A DNA stretch of 64,000 bases from Halioglobus sp. (GTDB lineage Bacteria; Pseudomonadota; Gammaproteobacteria; Pseudomonadales; Halieaceae). Both the position numbers and the translations under genes were made by a program. The first letter of the stretch is position 1, and every line of letters starts with the position of its first letter. Where the stretch lies: contig JAQWNG010000025.1 of NCBI GenBank assembly GCA_029246385.1, positions 62,001-126,000 of the forward strand, written 5' to 3'. Below, one piece after another: positions 9,042 to 19,795 of the stretch. Below the pieces are notes generated by a model. The model did not search any database and had not been told where the DNA came from. It saw only the letters and a list, made by a program, of their open reading frames with translations.

Positions 9042-9581
9042 CTAAAAATCCAGTTGCTCGATGGTTCGATTGTGGTTGGTGTAGATGCAGATGTCTGCGG
9101 CGATGCCCAAGCCCTTTTCAACAATGGTAAGGGCATCCAGCTCAGTGTTATCTAATAATGCGCGGGCCGCAGACTGCGCGAAGGGTCCGCCTGAGCCGAT
9201 AGCGATCAGATTGTCTTCTGGCTCAATCACATCGCCGTTTCCAGTGATAATCAAGGAGGTATCCTTGTCGGCAACTGCCAGTAAGGCTTCAAGCCGTCTC
9301 AGGGCGCGTTCGGTGCGCCACGCTTTAGCCAGTTCAACGGCGGCGCGCACTAGATGGCCTTGGTGCTTTTCCAGTTGTGCTTCAAAGAGTTCAAATAGTG
9401 TGAATGCGTCGGCAGTACCGCCCGCGAACCCTGCTATTACCTTACCTTGATAAAGACGCCTTACCTTGCGGGCATTACCTTTCATCACCGTATTGCCCAT
9501 CGACACTTGGCCGTCACCGCCAATTACTACGCGATTGCCTCGACGGACGGAAAGTATGGTCGTACCTCGGAACTGTTCCAC
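9042..9581 (-). CDS. hslV: HslV, proteolytic subunit of the HslUV protease
   Basis: Threonine peptidase (179 aa) with the 20S-proteasome beta fold. The start is a GTG with AGGAG 8 nt upstream. The N-terminus is MEQFRG followed by TTILSVRRG, so the catalytic Thr (first T of TTI) is residue 7, giving a six-residue leader that must be removed; in E. coli only Met precedes the Thr. [24 protein letters not shown] is the family signature (given in full it is continuous). Co-transcribed with hslU from a sigma-32-type promoter. Confidence 0.98.
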   Translation of the reverse strand: MEQFRGTTILSVRRGNRVVIGGDGQVSMGNTVMKGNARKVRRLYQGKVIAGFAGGTADAFTLFELFEAQLEKHQGHLVRAAVELAKAWRTERALRRLEALLAVADKDTSLIITGNGDVIEPEDNLIAIGSGGPFAQSAARALLDNTELDALTIVEKGLGIAADICIYTNHNRTIEQLDF

Positions 9582-9634
9582 GTCTTATCTCCTGTGGGCT
9601 GACTCATGGGATATTAGTGGGGCCTGTAATGCAG

Positions 9635-9662
9635 ATATGGGGTGATCTGCGCAAAATTCAAG
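9635..9662 (-). promoter_or_regulatory. Sigma-32 (heat-shock) promoter for hslVU
   Basis: On the minus strand CTTGAA (9662-9657) and CCCCATAT (9642-9635) are separated by 14 nt. This matches the RpoH consensus CTTGAAA-N11-16-CCCCATNT almost perfectly. It sits in the gap between the SPOR gene and hslV, so transcription would begin near 9628, some 45 nt before the hslV GTG. Confidence 0.85.
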
Positions 9663-9675
9663 GGCCCCGGCGCCG

Positions 9676-10278
9676 TCAGGTGCCGCCGCGCTTCAGTAAC
9701 AGAGTTTCTATATTCTGATTCGTGGTAAGACTCCGCGCTTTCACCATAAGCTCACGGGACTCAAAAGGCCCGAGATAGACCCGGAACCAGATGCCGTTGC
9801 CGTTGCTTATTTCTTCAATGATAGGCTCTAGTCCCAGCAGCAGTAATTGAGCTCGGCGTCGTTCTGCGTCATCTTGCTGCCTAAAAGACCCGGCCTGCAA
9901 TAGATAGGGCTCGGGCAGTTCTGTTGCGGCAGGGGGTTTGCGGACATCCGCTGCGGGCTCCACGGTATCCTGCAGTTCCTGTACCTCATCAATGCTTTCT
10001 TGGGTAAGGTTGGTGTAAAAATCGAAGCGCGGCCTTTGGACGATCACTTCTGGCTGCTCCAGTGCTTCAGTCTGGGCTGTCGAGACTGTTGGGTCGGGCA
10101 GTGTCACGAGGTAGCCAATAAAACTCAGAAATATGCCCGTCAGCACACCCGCGCCATAGAGGCGCAATCCTGTGCCGCGAGGCTGACTATTGCCTGAGTG
10201 TCGCTGCCCCTGAGTCTTTCGAGCGGGCGACTTTCGAGTGCTCTTACTCTGCTTTTTTTTAGCATAATCCTTGGCCAT
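9676..10278 (-). CDS. SPOR-domain inner-membrane protein (FtsN-like)
   Basis: 200 aa: a Lys/Arg-rich cytoplasmic N-terminus (KKKQSKSTRKSPARK), one membrane span (LYGAGVLTGIFLSFIGYLV, near residues 39-57), a low-complexity periplasmic linker, and a C-terminal SPOR domain (YLLQAGSFRQQDDAERRRA through WFRVYLGPF). SPOR domains bind denuded septal glycan, so a role in cell division or envelope work is likely. It lies 3 bp after argS, the same order as in Pseudomonas. It is short for FtsN and lacks clear evidence of the FtsN essential segment, so only the architecture is claimed. Confidence 0.88.
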   Translation of the reverse strand: MAKDYAKKKQSKSTRKSPARKTQGQRHSGNSQPRGTGLRLYGAGVLTGIFLSFIGYLVTLPDPTVSTAQTEALEQPEVIVQRPRFDFYTNLTQESIDEVQELQDTVEPAADVRKPPAATELPEPYLLQAGSFRQQDDAERRRAQLLLLGLEPIIEEISNGNGIWFRVYLGPFESRELMVKARSLTTNQNIETLLLKRGGT

Positions 10279-10281
10279 TAT

Positions 10282-11967
10282 TTACATAACCTCGGGCGCA
10301 GCAACGCCCAGCAAGCCCAGCCCATTGGCGATAACCTGACCCGTGGCCTGACTGAGGGCGACCCGCGCGTCGCGCAGGTCGCGGTCTTCAACCAGTATTT
10401 TATGCCCGTTGTACCAGGCGTGGAACTCGCCGGCTAACTCGCGCAAGTACGTGGCCACGGTGTGGGGTTCACTGTTTAGTGCGGCAGCTGCCAGAGTTTC
10501 GGGGTAACGGTCCAGTCGGCGCAACAGATTCTTTTCATGTTCTTCCTGAAGTTGATCCAAGTGTTGCAACGCATTCTTATGATGCCATTCCCAATCCTGT
10601 TCGACGAGTTTGCGCATCACGCTGCAGGTGCGAGCGTGGGCGTATTGAATGTAATACACCGGATTGTCATTGCTCTGGGAAAGCGCTAGGTCAATATCAA
10701 AAGTCAATTGTGAAGTCGGTGCGCGCGCCACTAGGAAATATCGTGTCGCATCTCGCCCCACTTCTTCAATCAGGTCGCGCAGGGTGACGTAGCTGCCTGC
10801 ACGCTTGGACAGTTTAACTTCCTCGCCTTCGCGCATGACGGTGACCATTTGGTGCAGTACATAATCGGGCCAGCCCTTTGGAATGCCTTGATCCAGAGCT
10901 TGCAGGCCTGCGCGAACCCGGGTCACCGTGCTGTGATGGTCTGCCCCCTGCTCGTTGATAACGCGTTCAAAGCCGCGCTGCCACTTGTTTAGATGATAAG
11001 CCACATCTGGAAGGAAATAGGTATACCCTCCGTCGCGCTTGCGCATAACGCGGTCCTTGTCATCGCCGAAGTCGGTGGTGCGCAGCCACAGCGCGTCATC
11101 ATGCTCATAGCAATGGCCCCTTTCGATGAGTCGTTCTACGGTGTCTCCTACTGCGCCGCTGTCGTAAAGCGAGGATTCGAGGAAATACGCGTCAAAATGC
11201 ACGGCGAATGCCTTCAGATCCAAATCCTGCTCACGCCTGAGGTAGGCGACGGCAAATGTTTGAATATCATTCAAGTTATTGAGGTCGGCTGAAGCAACAA
11301 TGTGCTGGCCTTGGACCTCAATACTAGCGCCGAGTAAAAAGTTCTGGGCCACATCGGCTATGTAATCACCGCGGTAACCGTCTTGCGGCCACTCGGCATC
11401 ATCCGGCGTCATGCCTTTGCAACGTGCTTGCACGGAGACAGCCAGATTGTCGATTTGTATGCCAGCATCATTGTAATAGAACTCGCTAGCTACCTCCCAC
11501 CCCGTTGCGGCTAGCAGGCGACAGATGCTGTCCCCTACCGCGGCGCCTCGGCCATGGCCTACGTGCAGTGGCCCGGTTGGATTGGCGGAAACAAACTCGA
11601 CCTGAACCTTGCGCCCGCTGCCTGCGTTGCAGGTGCCGAACGATTTTCCCTGTTCGAGGATGGTGCGAACCACTGCTTGGTTGCTGTCATCTGACAGAAA
11701 GAAATTAATAAATCCTGGGCCGGCAATGTCAGTGCGAATCACCAGTGAGTTCGCCGGCAGGGCATTGCTGATGAGTGTTGCTAGCTCGCGCGGGTTGCGC
11801 TTTGCGGATTTGGCGAGCGTCAGGGCAATGTTGCTGGCCAGGTCGCCGTGGCGGTTATCGCGCGTGTGGTCAATCTGTACCTGAGGTGCGAGATCATCCG
11901 GCAACAGGCCTTGAGCAACGAGTGCATCGAGGGCTTGGTGAATAAGCCGTGTGAGTTCTTCCTTCAT
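10282..11967 (-). CDS. argS: Arginyl-tRNA synthetase
   Basis: Class I aminoacyl-tRNA synthetase that charges tRNA-Arg (561 aa). The HIGH motif is HVGHGRGAAVGD (near residue 130) and the KMSKS-like loop is KLSKRAGSYV. FVSANPTGPLHVGHG is the ArgS signature. The C-terminal anticodon-binding helix bundle ends in QVIANGLGLLGVAAPEVM. The ATG at 11967 (MKEELTRLIHQAL) is chosen because homologues start here; the 25 residues encoded upstream are Arg-rich and unlike the family. Confidence 0.98.
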   Translation of the reverse strand: MKEELTRLIHQALDALVAQGLLPDDLAPQVQIDHTRDNRHGDLASNIALTLAKSAKRNPRELATLISNALPANSLVIRTDIAGPGFINFFLSDDSNQAVVRTILEQGKSFGTCNAGSGRKVQVEFVSANPTGPLHVGHGRGAAVGDSICRLLAATGWEVASEFYYNDAGIQIDNLAVSVQARCKGMTPDDAEWPQDGYRGDYIADVAQNFLLGASIEVQGQHIVASADLNNLNDIQTFAVAYLRREQDLDLKAFAVHFDAYFLESSLYDSGAVGDTVERLIERGHCYEHDDALWLRTTDFGDDKDRVMRKRDGGYTYFLPDVAYHLNKWQRGFERVINEQGADHHSTVTRVRAGLQALDQGIPKGWPDYVLHQMVTVMREGEEVKLSKRAGSYVTLRDLIEEVGRDATRYFLVARAPTSQLTFDIDLALSQSNDNPVYYIQYAHARTCSVMRKLVEQDWEWHHKNALQHLDQLQEEHEKNLLRRLDRYPETLAAAALNSEPHTVATYLRELAGEFHAWYNGHKILVEDRDLRDARVALSQATGQVIANGLGLLGVAAPEVM

Positions 11968-12072
11968 TGTGAGGGGTAACCTGATTTGCTTCAAAAGGCG
12001 CCGAGCGCGAGTACACCGGATAACCTTCTGTATTATCACCATAAGCCACAGCGATAGCCAGAGAAGTCGTAT

Positions 12073-14271
12073 TTAGAAAACGTTTTGGGGGTCGATGTCG
12101 ATTGACCACTTTAGCCCGTGCCGCGCGGGTAACGCTTCGGCGTTTGCGACTAAGATTCTGGCTGCAGCCTGGACAGCCCCGCGGGTGGGTGCGGTAAGTA
12201 GCAATTGACAGCGGTATTTGCCAGCACGGCGCTGCATGGGCGAAGGCAGTGGTCCAATGAGTCTGGCGCCGTCGGGGAGGTAAGGCGTGCCGTGCTGGCG
12301 CAGCTGTTGCAGGAACTGTTCGCCGTATTCCGCATCTGGGCAATCGGTCCGCAATACGATTAATTGTCCTGCGGGAGGCATACCTGACGCCTGGCGCTGC
12401 TTGAGTAGCACTCTGGCCTGTTCGGCATAGCTGGTGGTCAACATCGCAAGCAGCGCCGGGTGGTCGGGGTAGTGCGTTTGCAGTAGAACTTTGCCAGAAA
12501 TGTCAGCGCGGCCGGCGCGGCCAGCCACTTGGGTCAGGAGTTGGGCCATACGCTCTTCACCGCGAAAGTCAGTACTGAACAGCAAGGCATCAGCATCAAT
12601 TACCGCGACCAGGCTCACGCGCGGGAAGTGGTGACCTTTGGTGAGCATTTGTGTGCCTAGCAAAATGCAGGGTTCCCCCCTATTAATATCTTCCGCCAAA
12701 GCCTGCATGGAACCTTTGCTTTGCATGGAGTCACTATCAACGCGATAAGTGGCCCACTGTTTGAAGTGCGTGCGTAGAAAGTCTTCTGTTTGTTCTGTGC
12801 CAAGACCCGCGGTCATTAGTCGCTCGCTGTTGCACTGGGGGCATTGCCTGGGCAGCATGCGGGAGTACCCGCAGTGATGGCAGCGCAGACGCCCGCGGCG
12901 CCGGTGAACGGTCAGCCGAGCGTCGCAGGCGCTACATTCGGCGATCCAGCCGCAATCATGGCATTGCAGCGTGGGCGCAAAACCGCGACGGTTAAGAAAT
13001 AGCAGGGTTTGCTGTCCGAGTTGTAACTTTTCTTGTATGGCGTCTAGCAGTTCGTTGGACAGTCCAGCGCGGAGCTCTTGCCGGCGTACATCCAGTACTT
13101 TTATCTGTGGCATCCCCCCGCTGCTGGCGCGGTGTGTGAGTTGATGATGCTGGTAGCGTGCAGTGACAACGTTGTGAATGCTTTCCAGTGACGGCGTCGC
13201 GCTGCCCAGTAAAATGGGCATTGACTGTATCTGAGCGCGTTTTACGGCAACATCTCGCGCTGAGTAACGAAAGCCGTCCTGTTGCTTATAAGAGCCGTCA
13301 TGTTCCTCATCCACGATAATCAGCCCCGGTGATGCAAGCGGCGTAAAAACCGCTGATCGGGTGCCAATAACGATATGGGCATTACCGGCGCGGGCGGCTT
13401 CCCATGCCTGATAGCGCTGCGCATCGCTCAGTCCCGAGTGCAGCACCGCGATAGTAGCTTCAAAGCGCTGTTCGAAGCGTGCGAGGGTTTGCGGTGTTAG
13501 GCCTATTTCAGGCACCAAAATAAGCGCCTGACGCCCCTGTTGCAGACAGTCTTCGATTAATCGCAGGTAGATTTCAGTTTTACCGCTGCCAGTGACACCT
13601 TCTAGCAGGTGGCAGCTGAATCCCTTCCCTGCCCCGGCTACCGCATCCAGCGCTGCGTGCTGTTCAGGGTTGAGTGTTATGTGGTGATTGACTTTAAATA
13701 GATGTGAGCGCTCACTTTGAATGTGCGACTGGATCAGTTTTTTGCCCTCCAAGCTGCGTAGAACGCTGGCGCTTATGCCATGATCCTTAAATACAGTATT
13801 CTTGATGACAGCGTGTTGCATCAGCAGGCTGATCGCTTGTGCCTGGCGTGGTGATCGCGGCAGCGCAGCCTCCGGCAGGCTTTTGCCTAGGGCGGTAAGT
13901 TGCCACATTAGCGTACCTTGCGGCTGTTGCGGTTTGCCCTCTCTCAGGCGTTTGGGGAACAATGTGCCGAATACATCCCCGTGCGGGTGGTGGTAGTAGT
14001 CAGCGGCCCAGCCGCATAAATGCAGCAGTTGTGGATCGATCAGTGGAGCCTCGTCGAGAATTTCAAGTGCGTGCTTTAGCGAGTTTAAGGGAACATCGGT
14101 ATTCTCGACCACGGCCAGCAAGTAGCCGGTTACCTCGCGCCGACCAAATGGAACGCGCAGCCGAATGCCCGGTCGCAAACCAACCAGAGCGGCATTGCTC
14201 ATCCCAATGGGCGCTAAATAGTCAAAATGGCGACGCAGAGGCGATGGAATGGCCAGTCGAAGTACGGACAT
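12073..14271 (-). CDS. priA: PriA, primosomal replication-restart helicase
   Basis: 3'-5' DNA helicase (732 aa) that reloads the replisome at collapsed forks. The N-terminal 3'-OH-binding domain begins LRLAIPSPLRRHFDYL. Walker A is GVTGSGKTE, the DEAH-type box is VDEEHDGSYKQQ, and two zinc sites are seen as paired cysteines between CHDCGWIAECSAC and CHHCGYSRMLPRQCPQC. GTQMLTKGHHFPRV and VAGRAGR are helicase motifs V and VI. It is divergent from rpmE with ~200 bp between them. Confidence 0.98.
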   Translation of the reverse strand: MSVLRLAIPSPLRRHFDYLAPIGMSNAALVGLRPGIRLRVPFGRREVTGYLLAVVENTDVPLNSLKHALEILDEAPLIDPQLLHLCGWAADYYHHPHGDVFGTLFPKRLREGKPQQPQGTLMWQLTALGKSLPEAALPRSPRQAQAISLLMQHAVIKNTVFKDHGISASVLRSLEGKKLIQSHIQSERSHLFKVNHHITLNPEQHAALDAVAGAGKGFSCHLLEGVTGSGKTEIYLRLIEDCLQQGRQALILVPEIGLTPQTLARFEQRFEATIAVLHSGLSDAQRYQAWEAARAGNAHIVIGTRSAVFTPLASPGLIIVDEEHDGSYKQQDGFRYSARDVAVKRAQIQSMPILLGSATPSLESIHNVVTARYQHHQLTHRASSGGMPQIKVLDVRRQELRAGLSNELLDAIQEKLQLGQQTLLFLNRRGFAPTLQCHDCGWIAECSACDARLTVHRRRGRLRCHHCGYSRMLPRQCPQCNSERLMTAGLGTEQTEDFLRTHFKQWATYRVDSDSMQSKGSMQALAEDINRGEPCILLGTQMLTKGHHFPRVSLVAVIDADALLFSTDFRGEERMAQLLTQVAGRAGRADISGKVLLQTHYPDHPALLAMLTTSYAEQARVLLKQRQASGMPPAGQLIVLRTDCPDAEYGEQFLQQLRQHGTPYLPDGARLIGPLPSPMQRRAGKYRCQLLLTAPTRGAVQAAARILVANAEALPARHGLKWSIDIDPQNVF

Positions 14272-14470
14272 TGCGTTTTTTGGTTACTCAAAGAGTCAAT
14301 AAAGTCTCTAGTGTAGCAAAATGGCGGCCGCTATTGCTTCTAACACTGCGTCTGGTAAGATGCCCGCCTCTTTTTCGGTCACATATGCCTGTGGCGGTTC
14401 AAGTCTCCCATCGAAGTGCGGTGCCCAACAGCGGTTGGGTGGCGGCACTAATTACTAGGAGTTACATGTT

Positions 14471-14686
14471 ATGAAAGCCGATATCCACCCCAAGTATGAA
14501 GTCGTCACTGCCACATGCAGTTGCGGAAACACAATTCAGACACGTTCAACACGGTGCGAAGATTTCCATGTCGACGTCTGCTCTTTGTGCCACCCGTTTT
14601 ACACTGGCAAGCAAAAGACCTTAGACACGGGTGGTCGTGTTGACCGTTTTAACAAGCGTTTCGGTGGTCGCGGTACCAAACGGTAG
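14471..14686 (+). CDS. rpmE: Ribosomal protein bL31 (zinc-binding form)
   Basis: 71-aa large-subunit ribosomal protein at the subunit bridge. It starts [10 protein letters not shown] and has four zinc-binding Cys: CSC at residues 16 and 18 and CSLC at 37 and 40. This is the C+ form used when zinc is plentiful; a C- paralogue is not in this window. A good ribosome-binding site (TAGGAG) lies 10-14 nt before the ATG. The upstream gap (14272-14470) must hold the rpmE promoter; TAAGAT at 14355-14360 is a possible -10. Confidence 0.98.
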   Translation: MKADIHPKYEVVTATCSCGNTIQTRSTRCEDFHVDVCSLCHPFYTGKQKTLDTGGRVDRFNKRFGGRGTKR

Positions 14687-14866
14687 GGCATATCGACTAT
14701 AAATTTTGCGCAAGCATACCCTAATACCAACGCAACAACGATATCGATTGCGATACGCTGGGTTCGCGTTATCTTCAGAGATCACCTGTCGCGTTGTCAC
14801 TGACGTACTTTTTCTATACTCTATCGGACTTTTTTCGCGACTCTTTTATTGTGTGCAGGTAGACCC

Positions 14867-16117
14867 ATGTCCGAAGACTTGAAACGTGATGCACTGTCTT
14901 ATCACGCAGAGCCCACGCCCGGAAAAATCAGTATTGAGCTGACTACGCCAGCCGAGACGCTGCGCGACTTGTCTTTGGCTTACAGCCCTGGTGTCGCATC
15001 TCCCTGCCGTGAAATTGCCCATGATCCAGATTTTGCATACCGTTACACGAGCAAGGGTAATTTAGTTGCAGTCATTAGCAATGGCACTGCGGTACTGGGA
15101 CTTGGCAATCTTGGTAGCTTGGCCAGTAAACCTGTAATGGAAGGTAAGGCGCTACTTTTTAAGCGCTTTGCCGGCATTAACTCTATCGATATTGAAGTGG
15201 ATACAGAGGACACACAGGAGTTTATTTCCACGGTGTCGAATATAGCCGACACCTTTGGTGGCATTAATCTTGAAGACATCAAAGCCCCAGAGTGTTTTGA
15301 AATTGAATCGGCGCTCATTGAGCGATGTAATATTCCCGTCTTCCATGATGACCAGCACGGGACCGCGATTGTAACCGCCGCGGCGTTGATCAATGCGCTT
15401 ACAATTCAAGGCAAGTGCATGGAAGAGGCGATCATTACCTGTCTGGGAGCTGGCTCCGCGGCTATCGCCTGCATGCGGTTGTTACTTACAATGGGCGTGC
15501 GGCGCGAGAATATTTTTATGCTTGACCGCCGCGGTGTCATTTACGACGGTCGTGAGGGTATCAACGCCTACAAGCAAGAATTTGTGAATGACACTGACAA
15601 GCGGAGTTTGACCGACGCGGTTAAAGGCGCTGATGTGTTTATAGGCCTTTCCGGGGCTGATTTGTTGACCCCGGCAATGCTCCTGTCCATGGCAGACCGG
15701 CCTGTGGTGTTCGCCTGTTCCAATCCGGATCCGGAAATCAAGCCTGAACTGGCGTTGGCGACTAGAGACGATTTGATAATCGCTACCGGCCGATCGGACT
15801 ATGCTAATCAGGTCAATAATGTGTTGGGCTTTCCGTTCATTTTTCGCGGCGCCCTCGATGTCCGAGCAACCGTCATTAACGAAGAGATGAAAGTAGCTGC
15901 AGTGCGAGCGCTCAGCGCGTTGGCGCGGGAGCCTGTCTCTGAGGAAGTGCTGGCGGCCTGTGACGTAGACGCGCTCGAATTCGGGCCAAGCTACATCATT
16001 CCCAAGCCGCTGGACGGACGTTTGTTGACGCGTATTGCGCCTGCCGTCGCTAAGGCAGCGGTCGATAGTGGCGTTGCCCGCCTACCCTACCCCAAAAATT
16101 ATTTGCCGGTGCTCTAG
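14867..16117 (+). CDS. Malic enzyme (short form, without phosphotransacetylase domain)
   Basis: Oxidative decarboxylation of malate to pyruvate with NAD(P). 416 aa from the ATG at 14867 (MSEDLKRDAL), which is favoured over a TTG 18 bp upstream. Signatures are LAYSPGVASPC, LGNLGSLASKPVMEGKALLFKRF (in pieces), DDQHGTAIV and the nucleotide-binding LGAGSAAIA. The length corresponds to the catalytic and NAD(P) domains only; E. coli MaeB carries an extra PTA-like domain missing here. Coenzyme preference cannot be read with certainty. It ends 3 bp from the convergent PBP1A stop, the same arrangement as in Pseudomonas. Confidence 0.93.
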   Translation: MSEDLKRDALSYHAEPTPGKISIELTTPAETLRDLSLAYSPGVASPCREIAHDPDFAYRYTSKGNLVAVISNGTAVLGLGNLGSLASKPVMEGKALLFKRFAGINSIDIEVDTEDTQEFISTVSNIADTFGGINLEDIKAPECFEIESALIERCNIPVFHDDQHGTAIVTAAALINALTIQGKCMEEAIITCLGAGSAAIACMRLLLTMGVRRENIFMLDRRGVIYDGREGINAYKQEFVNDTDKRSLTDAVKGADVFIGLSGADLLTPAMLLSMADRPVVFACSNPDPEIKPELALATRDDLIIATGRSDYANQVNNVLGFPFIFRGALDVRATVINEEMKVAAVRALSALAREPVSEEVLAACDVDALEFGPSYIIPKPLDGRLLTRIAPAVAKAAVDSGVARLPYPKNYLPVL

Positions 16118-16120
16118 GCA

Positions 16121-18559
16121 CTAAAAAATATCGTTGATCTGATCGGATATGTCGCCATCGCCAGCGACGTTGTCTTGTCCGCCCCCCGTTTGCTGAGGCA
16201 CGCTTCCCTGCAGGAAATATTCAAACACAGCGTTGCGTTGACCGGGGACTGCCAGCAGTCCGTTGTCGGGATCTATTTTGACGGTGACAATGCCCGGCGG
16301 GGCGGGACGCTGCACTTGCGGGCTACCCTCTAGTGCCGTTTGCATATACTCGATCCAGATGGGTAGAGCGGCAGTGCCACCAAATTCTTTGCGGCCTAGA
16401 GGCGTGTAACCGTCAAAGCCCACCCAGACTGTCGTAACTACCGCCTCGGTATATCCGGAGAACCAGACATCCATTGGGCCATTTGTCGTGCCGGTTTTGC
16501 CTGCGATATCACTGCGCTTTAGTACGAGTGCGCGCCGACCGGTGCCGCGTGTGATAACGTCTTTAAGAATACTGTTGATGATATAATTGACCCCTGCGTC
16601 CTGCACACGTGGCGCGGGTGGAAATTGTGGTGCTTCTGAGCTCTGTGCCACCATAATTTCCTCCATAGTCATCTCCTCATCCGGGTCCTGCGATATATTG
16701 AGCAGATCACAGTCTGGACAGACCGTGAGAGGACTAACTTCAAATGCGACTTCACCGTCGAGATTTTCGATGCGCTGAATGAGGTGTGGTTCTACGCGGT
16801 AGCCGCCATTGGCCAGAACGGCGTAACCCGTGGCCAGTTCTAATGGCGTAATGCTTTGCGTGCCAAGAGCCAAGGATAATTCTGGCGCATAACTTGAGGT
16901 ATCGAAGCCGAGACGCTTAGCATGGTCTATCAATCTCGCAACACCAAGCCGCTGCAGCAAGCGAATGGACACTAAATTGCGTGATTTAGTCAGAGCCCAG
17001 CGCAATCGCGTAGGACCATAGAACTTACCTTCGTCGTTTTCCGGGCGCCAAAGGTCCCCTGCTCCATCCCCGCCCGTAACGATGGGAGCGTCGTTAATAA
17101 TTGTGGCTGCCGTGTAGCCGGCATCCAGGGCCGCACTGTATAGAAACGGTTTAAAATTTGAACCAGGTTGACGCTTGGCCTGACTGGCTCGGTTGAACTT
17201 GCTCATTGCAAAGCCTATGCCACCGACCATACTGACAATAGCACCATTATTTGGATTCAGGGAAATCAGAGCGGCCTGGGCTGCAGGGACTTGAGCCAGT
17301 TGCCAAAAATCATCGTCACTTTGGCGGACTCTGATCAGATCACCAACAGCGAGCACATCGGATACCGGCTGCTGGGATTGTCCGGTGGCGTTTTCGGTTA
17401 GATAGGGTCGCGCTTGTTGTATACCATTTTCCCACAATAGATCAGGGGTTCTGCCGTCAGTCAGCAACAAAGTGGCCGCTTTATCCGTCACCGAGGTGAC
17501 AATGGCGGGCTGCAGACCGGCGATAATAGGTGTTTTCGTCAGCGCCTTTCGCCATTGGCTTAGGCTGTCCTCGCCAGGTGATGCGGGCGGAAATTGTTGC
17601 TCAGGGCCGCGGTATCCATGGCGCTTATCGTAGCTGACGAGGCCGTTTATGACAGACTGGTTGGCAACTCGCTGCAGATCACTGCTTATCGTTGTATAGA
17701 CGTGGTAGCCGTTAGTGTAGGCTTCCATGCCGTAGCGCTGTAGCATCTGTTGTCTAGCCATTTCCGCGGCATAATGCGCGGCAAAACCCAACTGAGCGCC
17801 GTGAATTCGGGCGGCGTCAGGTTCAAGTTGTGCGCTCTGGTATTGTGCGACGCTGATGTAGCCGAGGGTAAGCATGCGGCCCAAAATCCAGTCGCGGCGC
17901 TGTTTGCCGCCCTCGGGCCCGCTGACGGGGTTGTCGCGGGAGGGTGCCTTGGGGATTCCGGCGAGCATGGCATGCTGGGCTAAGCTTAATTCGCCGATAC
18001 TCTTCCCATAGTAAACCTGCGAAGCGGCCTCGAAACCATAGGCTCGATGGCCGAGGAAGACGCGGTTGAAGTAAAGCTCAAAGATTTCTTGTTTGCTCAG
18101 TGCGCGTTCAATCTCAATAGCGAGCAGTATTTCGTTGAACTTGCGCATAAACGTGCGATCGAGGTTGAGAAAGTAGTTTCGCGCTACCTGCATCGTTAAT
18201 GTGCTACCTCCGGAGCCTTTTTCACCAGTGAGAACCAATTCAGAAACGGCGCGCATCAGTCCCGGTAAATCGATGCCGTTGTGGGCAAAGTAATTGTCGT
18301 CTTCTGCCGCTAAAAGGGCCTTAATGAATTGTTCGGGAATGGCGTCAAAAGGCAGCGGGCTGCGCTTTTGTTCACCAAACTGCCCGATTAGTTCGCCCTC
18401 GCGGGTATACACCAGCATAGGCGTTTGCAGCTTTACGTCGCGCAGGGTCTCAACATTTGGAAGGTTTGGGCTGAGGTAAAGATAGGTGCCGGCGAGCAAC
18501 CATATCGCACCCAAAGTACCGAGCAAGCACAGCCGCACAACAAGTCGAAGGAAGATCAT
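16121..18559 (-). CDS. mrcA: Penicillin-binding protein 1A (bifunctional peptidoglycan synthase)
   Basis: Class A PBP (812 aa) that polymerises and cross-links peptidoglycan. One N-terminal membrane span is followed by the GT51 glycosyltransferase domain (EDDNYFAHNGID with the catalytic Glu, GGSTLTMQVARN) and the OB-like insert of PBP1A. The transpeptidase domain has SxxK in SNFKPF, SxN in SRN and the KTGT box in AGKTGTTNGPMDVWF. The tail is Gln/Gly/Asp-rich. Divergent from pilM, as in Pseudomonas ponA-pilM. Confidence 0.97.
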   Translation of the reverse strand: MIFLRLVVRLCLLGTLGAIWLLAGTYLYLSPNLPNVETLRDVKLQTPMLVYTREGELIGQFGEQKRSPLPFDAIPEQFIKALLAAEDDNYFAHNGIDLPGLMRAVSELVLTGEKGSGGSTLTMQVARNYFLNLDRTFMRKFNEILLAIEIERALSKQEIFELYFNRVFLGHRAYGFEAASQVYYGKSIGELSLAQHAMLAGIPKAPSRDNPVSGPEGGKQRRDWILGRMLTLGYISVAQYQSAQLEPDAARIHGAQLGFAAHYAAEMARQQMLQRYGMEAYTNGYHVYTTISSDLQRVANQSVINGLVSYDKRHGYRGPEQQFPPASPGEDSLSQWRKALTKTPIIAGLQPAIVTSVTDKAATLLLTDGRTPDLLWENGIQQARPYLTENATGQSQQPVSDVLAVGDLIRVRQSDDDFWQLAQVPAAQAALISLNPNNGAIVSMVGGIGFAMSKFNRASQAKRQPGSNFKPFLYSAALDAGYTAATIINDAPIVTGGDGAGDLWRPENDEGKFYGPTRLRWALTKSRNLVSIRLLQRLGVARLIDHAKRLGFDTSSYAPELSLALGTQSITPLELATGYAVLANGGYRVEPHLIQRIENLDGEVAFEVSPLTVCPDCDLLNISQDPDEEMTMEEIMVAQSSEAPQFPPAPRVQDAGVNYIINSILKDVITRGTGRRALVLKRSDIAGKTGTTNGPMDVWFSGYTEAVVTTVWVGFDGYTPLGRKEFGGTAALPIWIEYMQTALEGSPQVQRPAPPGIVTVKIDPDNGLLAVPGQRNAVFEYFLQGSVPQQTGGGQDNVAGDGDISDQINDIF

Positions 18560-18673
18560 TTAGCCCCTATAAAACAGTCACTTATATATCTATGAAGCGA
18601 TAACAATAGTGTCCAGTTGGTAATTGTAAGCTTTTTTTTGCCTGTGATATATCGGGGTCTGTGGTATATCTAG

Positions 18674-19794
<1,121 letters not shown>

Positions 19795-19795
<1 letters not shown>

